From Paenibacillus solani (GTDB taxonomy: Bacteria; Bacillota; Bacilli; Paenibacillales; Paenibacillaceae), in NCBI RefSeq assembly GCF_001277345.1, contig NZ_LIUT01000001.1:576448-640447 (forward strand): a DNA stretch of 64,000 nt, read 5' to 3'. The notes under the pieces were generated by a model. It was not told where the DNA came from. It saw only the letters and a list, made by a program, of their open reading frames with translations, and searched no databases. The position numbers and the translations under genes are program-made. Shown piece after piece: positions 58,889 to 64,000 of this stretch (position 1 is its first letter; the number at the start of each line of letters is the position of its first letter).

Positions 58889-59947
58889 ATGAAACGTAAC
58901 AAACGTAATCTTCGCAGGCTTTCCGCCGCCGGGCTGCTTGCTGTTCCGATCGTATTGTCCGGCTGCGGTATTTTATCCGGGAAGCAATCGGAAGGAATTG
59001 ACCCGCCGCCTGCGCAAGTGGAGAAGCAGATGCTGAACACGGCCGGATCAACGGCGGCCCAAGGGGATATTGGCACGCAGACAACGGTGTACCTTGCAGA
59101 TGCGCGAGGAATGTTAGCGCCTGTAACATTGGGAATTCCGAAGGTGGAGGGAGCGAATGCAGCACAGGAATCCCTTGAGGTTCTTGTAAGCGGAGGCCGT
59201 TATGCCGGGTATGTTCCTCAGGGCTTCCAGGCTCTGCTGCCAGCCGGTACGCAGATTCATCAAGTGAAGGTCGATCCGGAGAACAAACTGGCTGTTGTGG
59301 AATTTAATAAATCGTTTACAAACTATAAAGCGGCGGATGAGCGCAGAATATTGGAGGCGTTGACTTGGACGCTGACAGGACACGAAGGTATTGAGCAGAT
59401 GCAGGTATGGGTGGACGGCGTCAAACTGACGGAAATGCCGGTCAATCATACGCCGCTGGATCGTCCGCTTTCCCGTGCAATGGGGATCAACCTCCAAAAA
59501 GCGGATGATGCTATGTACAGCTCTTCTTCCCCGGTTACGGTCTATTTCTCTTCCTTGACGCCTGATGGCATTCAATATTATGTGCCTGTTACAAGGCTTG
59601 TCCCGACAGGGCAAGATTCCGTTCAGGCTGCCTTGAACGAGCTGATTCGGGGGCCGCATTATGGAGATGGATTAGTTGAGGTTATTCCGGATGATACTAC
59701 CATTGCTTCGATTGAAAAAGGGGAAGACGGAGCAGTAACCGTATCCTTGCAGGACAGCATGTTTGAGCAGGGCGAGCAGGTTCCGACCGAGCTGCTGCAG
59801 GCTGTCGTGCTCACCGTTGCTGAAAATTCAGGTGATGCCAAGGTAAGAATCCGGATGAATGATCTGGCTGAAGTGGTTGGAACGGACAGTCGAAATTACA
59901 GTGAGCCAGTCAGTCGTCCTGAATTCATAAACGAGATTTCGATTTAA
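58889..59947 (+). CDS. gerM: Spore germination lipoprotein GerM
   Basis: A 352-residue lipoprotein with two GerMN (sporulation/spore germination) domains. Signal and lipobox 'VPIVLSGCG' (Cys26). Domain 1 about 60-185 ('TTVYLADARGMLAPVT', 'SLEVLVSGGRYAGYVPQGF', 'VEFNKSF'), domain 2 about 210-335 ('VTVYFSSLTPDGIQYYVPVT', 'ALNELIRGPHYGDGLVEVIP'). GerM lies outside the forespore inner membrane in B. subtilis and aids engulfment and germination. ATG 58889 follows AGGGAGG by 8 bases. gerM-rph-rdgB is the same order as in B. subtilis. Confidence 0.93.
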   Translation: MKRNKRNLRRLSAAGLLAVPIVLSGCGILSGKQSEGIDPPPAQVEKQMLNTAGSTAAQGDIGTQTTVYLADARGMLAPVTLGIPKVEGANAAQESLEVLVSGGRYAGYVPQGFQALLPAGTQIHQVKVDPENKLAVVEFNKSFTNYKAADERRILEALTWTLTGHEGIEQMQVWVDGVKLTEMPVNHTPLDRPLSRAMGINLQKADDAMYSSSSPVTVYFSSLTPDGIQYYVPVTRLVPTGQDSVQAALNELIRGPHYGDGLVEVIPDDTTIASIEKGEDGAVTVSLQDSMFEQGEQVPTELLQAVVLTVAENSGDAKVRIRMNDLAEVVGTDSRNYSEPVSRPEFINEISI

Positions 59948-60062
59948 CGGACACATCGCTTTCTTTTGCGAAAAATGCCCAGCGAAGATGCTTTTGTGCC
60001 TGCACTTTGGTAGAATAGGGAATGCTAATCAGGATTGCGATAAGAAGTAGGAGGCAGAAAAC

Positions 60063-60821
60063 ATGAGATCTAACGGACGTAAGAGCGATGAGCTTCGACC
60101 GATGAATTTATCGACCCATGTGAATAAATATGCGGAAGGCTCCGTGTACATCGAGATGGGAGACACCAAGGTGCTAATAACGGCAACCGTGGATGAGAAG
60201 GTACCCCCATTTCTGAAAGGACAAGGAAAGGGCTGGGTGACGGCTGAATATTCCATGCTGCCACGCGCTACGCAATCCCGCAACCAACGGGAAGCCAATC
60301 GCGGTAAACTCAGTGGCCGAACGATGGAAATTCAACGGCTGATCGGCAGAGCGCTCAGGTCTGTTGTGAATCTGCATGCTCTTGGCGAGCGGACCATTAC
60401 ACTGGATTGCGATGTGATCCAGGCAGATGGCGGAACGCGGACCACCTCCATTACAGGAGCATTTGTAGCCTTGGCCATAGCGGTAAATAAAATAGCAGAG
60501 CAGCATAAATTGGCTGTATTTCCGATCACGGATTACCTGGCATCCATTAGCGTGGGCATTGCGGGTGGACAGGCGCTGTTGGACTTGAACTATGAAGAGG
60601 ATTCCAAAGCGAAGGTCGACATGAATCTGGTTATGACCGGAAGCGGGACATTCGTTGAGGTTCAGGGAACCGGTGAAGAGAGCCCGTTCTCCCGTGAGGA
60701 GCTGGATCAAATTCTGGCGCTCGGGGAACAGGGGATACGCGAGCTCATCGAACGTCAGCAGGAAGCGCTTGGACCGATTGCGGCTAAAATCGGTTCCGTG
60801 AATGCGGGGACAGGTGTTTAA
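60063..60821 (+). CDS. rph: Ribonuclease PH
   Basis: A 252-residue phosphorolytic 3'-exoribonuclease that trims tRNA 3' ends using phosphate. '[20 protein letters not shown]', '[20 protein letters not shown]', '[18 protein letters not shown]', '[20 protein letters not shown]', '[20 protein letters not shown]'. The phosphate-binding arginine lies in the GRT/RALR block. Length is normal. AAGTAGGAGG precedes ATG 60063. rdgB begins 4 bases after the stop. Confidence 0.95.
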   Translation: MRSNGRKSDELRPMNLSTHVNKYAEGSVYIEMGDTKVLITATVDEKVPPFLKGQGKGWVTAEYSMLPRATQSRNQREANRGKLSGRTMEIQRLIGRALRSVVNLHALGERTITLDCDVIQADGGTRTTSITGAFVALAIAVNKIAEQHKLAVFPITDYLASISVGIAGGQALLDLNYEEDSKAKVDMNLVMTGSGTFVEVQGTGEESPFSREELDQILALGEQGIRELIERQQEALGPIAAKIGSVNAGTGV

Positions 60822-60824
60822 TTA

Positions 60825-61457
60825 ATGGCATTGACACTTGGAGATACGCTGATCGTTGCTACCCGAAATCAGGGGAAGGTTAAGGAGTTTGCGCATGCTT
60901 TTGCTGCTTTTGGCACAGAAGTGAGGAGTATGTATGATTATCCGGATCTGCCTGATGTTGTAGAGGACGGAACAACTTTTGCAGCTAATGCGTTCAAGAA
61001 GGCAAAGGCGGTTGGCGATGCACTGGGATTGCCTGTGTTAGCCGATGATTCCGGTTTATGCGTGGATGCGCTGGACGGCGCTCCCGGCGTTTATTCCGCA
61101 AGATATGCCGGCGAGCATGGAGCAGACGAAGATAATAACGAGAAGCTGCTTGGCGAGTTGGAACAGTTAAGACTTGGTGAGGACACCGAACAGCCGTTAT
61201 TAAGTCCGGCCCGATTTGTTTGTGTTCTGGTGCTGTATGATCCCGTGTCTGGTGAAAAGCTTGAAGCTGAGGGAAGTGTTGAAGGGTGGATCACCTCGGA
61301 CCCGTCGGGAAACGGCGGCTTCGGTTATGATCCGCTGTTCTACTTGCCAAGTCATGAGAAGACGATGGCCGAGCTTTCCATAGAGGAGAAGCAGGAGATC
61401 AGTCACCGCGGGAAAGCGCTGCGCAAGCTCGTAGCGGACCTTCGGAGTGATAGCTGA
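60825..61457 (+). CDS. rdgB: XTP/dITP diphosphatase (HAM1/RdgB)
   Basis: A 210-residue nucleotide house-cleaning enzyme that hydrolyses XTP, ITP and dITP. 'LIVATRNQGKVKEFAHAF', 'VVEDGTTFAANAFKKAKAVG', 'VLADDSGLCVDALDGAPGVY' with the metal-binding Asp pair, 'SARYAGEHG', 'GNGGFGYDPLFYLP', 'KTMAELSIEEKQEISHRGKA'. All hallmark blocks are present. Translation is coupled to rph and a terminator follows. Confidence 0.95.
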   Translation: MALTLGDTLIVATRNQGKVKEFAHAFAAFGTEVRSMYDYPDLPDVVEDGTTFAANAFKKAKAVGDALGLPVLADDSGLCVDALDGAPGVYSARYAGEHGADEDNNEKLLGELEQLRLGEDTEQPLLSPARFVCVLVLYDPVSGEKLEAEGSVEGWITSDPSGNGGFGYDPLFYLPSHEKTMAELSIEEKQEISHRGKALRKLVADLRSDS

Positions 61458-61470
61458 ATCTGTTATGAGG

Positions 61471-61516
61471 TAAAAGAAACCATGTCGGCATGAGCCGGTA
61501 TGGTTTCTTTGTTTTA
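61471..61516. terminator. Bidirectional terminator between rdgB and asnB
   Basis: GAAACCATGTCGGC (61476-61489) pairs with GCCGGTATGGTTTC (61494-61507), with T-rich tails on both sides. Confidence 0.9.
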
Positions 61517-61530
61517 TCGGAAGCATAAGA

Positions 61531-63375
61531 TCAACGTACGGAAACATTGTATTCTTTTAACCAAAAATGAACTTGAGCTAAGTAGGCGAACAACTGTGGT
61601 CCGGACATCAATTGACCAAACCAAGGGAGATTCGAGGAAGCATCCGGTGAAGACGCAAGCTCCCGAATTCGCGCAGTATCGATAAGGGGAAGGAGTGGAG
61701 AAGAACTATCGTCCAAAATGGACAACAGTTGGGCTTTAACGGCTGCCAAATAATTCGGATTATGAGTTTTGGGATAAGGACTTTTTTTGCGGTACAGGAC
61801 ATCGTCTGGTAGTACGCCTTCAAGCGCTTTGCGCAGAATGCCTTTTTCACGATTGCCCGTCGTCTTGATATGCCAAGGAATATTCCACACATATTCAATC
61901 AGACGGTGATCGGTATAGGGCACACGCACTTCAAGTCCAGCCCCCATACTCATCCGGTCCTTGCGGTCGAGGAGCGTTGGCATGAACCTGGTAATATTCA
62001 GGTACGACATCACTCGCATTTTGGCCTGCTGTCCACTTTCTCCGTCCAGTTTAGGTACTTCGGCGACTGCATCGGAGTAGCGGTCACCAAGGTATTCCAG
62101 CGGCTTGATCCATTCCTGGATCTCGGCTGATAGCAGCCCGGCCCGCATATCCGGAGCAACTGCCCATGGGAAGGTATCCGAATTCAGCATTTCTTCCCGA
62201 TAGAACCACGGATATCCGCCGAATATTTCATCAGCGGCTTCACCAGAGATGGCCACGGTTGCACCTTTCTTGATCTCTCGGCAGAAGAGAAGCAAGGAGG
62301 CATCAACATCCGCCATCCCCGGGAGATCCCGCTTCAGTGTAGAAGCATCAAGCGCTTCAACCAGTTCGGGAGTGTCAAATTCGATCCAATGATGGTTCGT
62401 GCCCAGCTCCTCGTGCATGCGCTTGATCCAAGGCGCATCTGCACCAGGCTGGAAGGAATGGGACTTGAAGTATTTGTTATTGTCCACATAATCGACGGAG
62501 TAGGTATGCACTTGTCCTTGGCCCGTCCGTCTGTAGTAATCCACGGCAAGCAAGGAGAGTGCGCTGGAATCCAGCCCGCCGGATAACAGAGAGCAGACTG
62601 GCACATCAGATACCAGCTGACGTTCAACCGTGTCACGTAGAAGATCACCAAGGTAATGTGCGGTTTCATTGGCATCTTCCTCATGAGGCTTGCTCTCCAG
62701 TTTCCAGTACGTATATTTGCGTAAACCCTCGCGATTAAAAATCATGGCCATGCCGGGACGAAGCTCAGCAATGTCTTTATAAACGCTATGCCCTGGGGTG
62801 CGCGCAGGTCCAATAATGAATATTTCAGCCAGCCCCTCAGCTCCGACAACAGGTTCTACTTTAGGATGCTGAAGCAATGCCTTGGGTTCTGAGCCGAATA
62901 CAAGCGTCCCGTCAACGTAGCTGTAGAAGAGGGGTTTTACTCCTACACGATCCCGAGCGAAAAAAACCTGCTCCCGCACACTGTCCCAGATTGCGAACGC
63001 GAATATTCCATTGAGGCGCTCCACACATTCCGGACCCCACTCGATATAAGTGACTAACAAGACTTCCGTGTCGCATTTGGTGTGGAAACGATGTCCGCGT
63101 CGCACCAATTCGTTCCTAAGCTCCGCAGCATTATATAATTCACCGTTATATACAATGGCATAGACATTCTCTTCCTGATGAATAATCATCGGCTGAGCCC
63201 CATTTTCGGGGTCGATCACACTAAGTCTCCGGTGGCCAAATGCGCACGGGTTAGAAATCCATGTGCCGGATCCGTCAGGTCCGCGATGAGCCAAACTTTC
63301 TGTCATTCTTACCAGCAGCTGTGAATCCTGCGTCAAATCGCCGCTCCATTGTATAAAACCGGTTATTCCGCACAT
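61531..63375 (-). CDS. asnB: Asparagine synthetase (glutamine-hydrolysing)
   Basis: A 614-residue two-domain enzyme. N-terminal class II glutaminase with Cys2 nucleophile (MCGITGF), 'LAHRGPDGSGTW', 'YNGELYNAAELRNELVRRGH'. C-terminal synthetase with the PP-loop 'CSLLSGGLDSSALSLLAV', 'AISGEAADEIFGGYPWFYRE' and 'LEVRVPYTDHRLIEYV'. The size and 'GYPWFYRE' block fit the AsnB/AsnO type; AsnO is used in sporulating B. subtilis. Start at ATG 63375 with AGAGAGGATGAGCC upstream. Single gene between terminator and a divergent pair. Confidence 0.92.
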   Translation of the reverse strand: MCGITGFIQWSGDLTQDSQLLVRMTESLAHRGPDGSGTWISNPCAFGHRRLSVIDPENGAQPMIIHQEENVYAIVYNGELYNAAELRNELVRRGHRFHTKCDTEVLLVTYIEWGPECVERLNGIFAFAIWDSVREQVFFARDRVGVKPLFYSYVDGTLVFGSEPKALLQHPKVEPVVGAEGLAEIFIIGPARTPGHSVYKDIAELRPGMAMIFNREGLRKYTYWKLESKPHEEDANETAHYLGDLLRDTVERQLVSDVPVCSLLSGGLDSSALSLLAVDYYRRTGQGQVHTYSVDYVDNNKYFKSHSFQPGADAPWIKRMHEELGTNHHWIEFDTPELVEALDASTLKRDLPGMADVDASLLLFCREIKKGATVAISGEAADEIFGGYPWFYREEMLNSDTFPWAVAPDMRAGLLSAEIQEWIKPLEYLGDRYSDAVAEVPKLDGESGQQAKMRVMSYLNITRFMPTLLDRKDRMSMGAGLEVRVPYTDHRLIEYVWNIPWHIKTTGNREKGILRKALEGVLPDDVLYRKKSPYPKTHNPNYLAAVKAQLLSILDDSSSPLLPLIDTARIRELASSPDASSNLPWFGQLMSGPQLFAYLAQVHFWLKEYNVSVR

Positions 63376-63538
63376 GACGGCTCATCCTCTCTTGGTCTAA
63401 TTCATACGCTGCCCCATCTTTATAATCCTACGTCGCCAAAGTGATACAGATATATGCCGAATGAAAGCATAAAATGTCTGTCCTTTTACGAAAACTAAGA
63501 AAGCCGGACGAACATCAAAGAGAAGGAGAGAACCGTCC

Positions 63539-63847
63539 ATGGATAAGTCAATCTATTATGTGTCTGTGCAGAGCCGCTCGGTACTTACTGAGCAGGGAGC
63601 GAGCGCTTATGAATGGGAGATTGAAGCAACGCCCGCTGAGGCGGATCAGGTTCGGATAGAACTGGACATGATGCAGGAGAAGGACGAAGAAGTTACAGGG
63701 TACATGTTTCCTTGGCCGGATACCACCGAGCAATCCACCAATGTACTGTTTCAATCTTCCCTGGACAAGGTGTATCGAACCATTTATCAATTGGGTACGC
63801 CGGCTACGCGCCAGCAAATGGAAGAGCTGCGGTTACTGTCAGAATAG
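63539..63847 (+). CDS. Small hypothetical protein
   Basis: A 102-residue, acidic, soluble protein. 'SIYYVSVQSRSVLTEQGASA', a strand 'YEWEIEATPAEADQVRIEL', an acidic 'MQEKDEEV', and a C-terminal helix region. I do not know the family. ATG 63539 has AGAAGGAGAGAACCG upstream. The next gene starts about 60 bases later in the same direction. Confidence 0.7.
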   Translation: MDKSIYYVSVQSRSVLTEQGASAYEWEIEATPAEADQVRIELDMMQEKDEEVTGYMFPWPDTTEQSTNVLFQSSLDKVYRTIYQLGTPATRQQMEELRLLSE

Positions 63848-63906
63848 ATATGAAAATAATAGGGACGGAGCAGTCTTGCACGTCTTGATGAAGGAGAATG
63901 GATGTA

Positions 63907-64000
63907 ATGTATACCATTAGAGATGCCAAAATTCGCCGGATCACGGAAGTGAACGGCGCACCGTGTGCAGAAGTAGAGGTGTATCCGGCAGTCGAAGGAG
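63907..64000 (+). CDS. Hypothetical protein, cut by the window end
   Basis: The frame starts 'MYTIRDAKIRRITEVNGAPC' and is open to the end of the window. GAAGGAGAATGGATGTA lies upstream; ATG 63898 is in frame but too close to the AAGGAG. Only 31 codons are visible, so no family is proposed. Confidence 0.55.
   Translation, partial: MYTIRDAKIRRITEVNGAPCAEVEVYPAVEG

Overview
The window looks like a chromosomal piece of a Paenibacillus-type endospore former. The evidence is an S-layer-homology (SLH) protein, a DUF5704-type secreted protein, a GerE regulator almost identical to that of Bacillus subtilis, GerM, a YhcN/YlaJ-type spore lipoprotein, CgeB-, CotS- and YheC/D-like spore-coat genes, a T-box leader and AGGAGG-type ribosome binding sites throughout. 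No rRNA, tRNA, complete insertion sequence, prophage or CRISPR array was seen.

Layout. 0-7 kb: a VWA-less secreted-protein fragment, a small HTH regulator, an SLH protein and a large DUF5704-type gene broken by two compensating single-base shifts. 6.7-38.4 kb: a very large spore-surface glycosylation island. It holds an ATP-grasp coat protein, about ten glycosyltransferases (GT2, GT4-like, CgeB, GT-D, DUF616), three aminoglycoside-phosphotransferase (APH/CotS) fold proteins, an FkbH-ACP-GNAT cassette, a nucleotide-sugar dehydrogenase, RfbA/RfbB/RfbC, a DegT aminotransferase, an ATP-grasp ligase, a beta-helix protein, a CHRD protein and several small helical or very basic proteins. 38.7-43.2 kb: spore lipoprotein, nagA-nagB-rpiR and gerE, followed by a decayed partial duplication of gerE. 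44-48 kb: small membrane proteins and feoA with a feoB split into two genes. 48-57 kb: CzrA-like metal sensor, T-box-proS, an MBL hydrolase and glgC-glgD-glgP. 57-64 kb: an M29 aminopeptidase remnant, a small secreted protein, pgpA, gerM-rph-rdgB and an asparagine synthetase.

The main discovery candidate is in the glycosylation island. At least nine proteins of unrelated fold (GT2, CgeB, GT-D, GT4-like, APH-fold, plus two small proteins with no enzyme domain) carry the same short module: a glycine every fourth residue, usually followed by Tyr or Phe, written (G-[YF]-x-x)n, often next to a Lys/Arg-rich stretch. The periodicity is strict, with up to seven consecutive glycines in register. I read it as a shared helical docking tag that could gather glycosylation enzymes onto the forming spore surface, with the two enzyme-free proteins as scaffolds. 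The island also has the parts to build and modify a dTDP-linked amino sugar, and an ACP-based cassette that could add a glycerate-derived acyl group.

Caution: several genes (DUF5704 locus, a GT2, the CHRD gene, a small membrane gene) differ from an intact frame by exactly one base, mostly in a short homopolymer. Sequencing error must be excluded before these are called pseudogenes.
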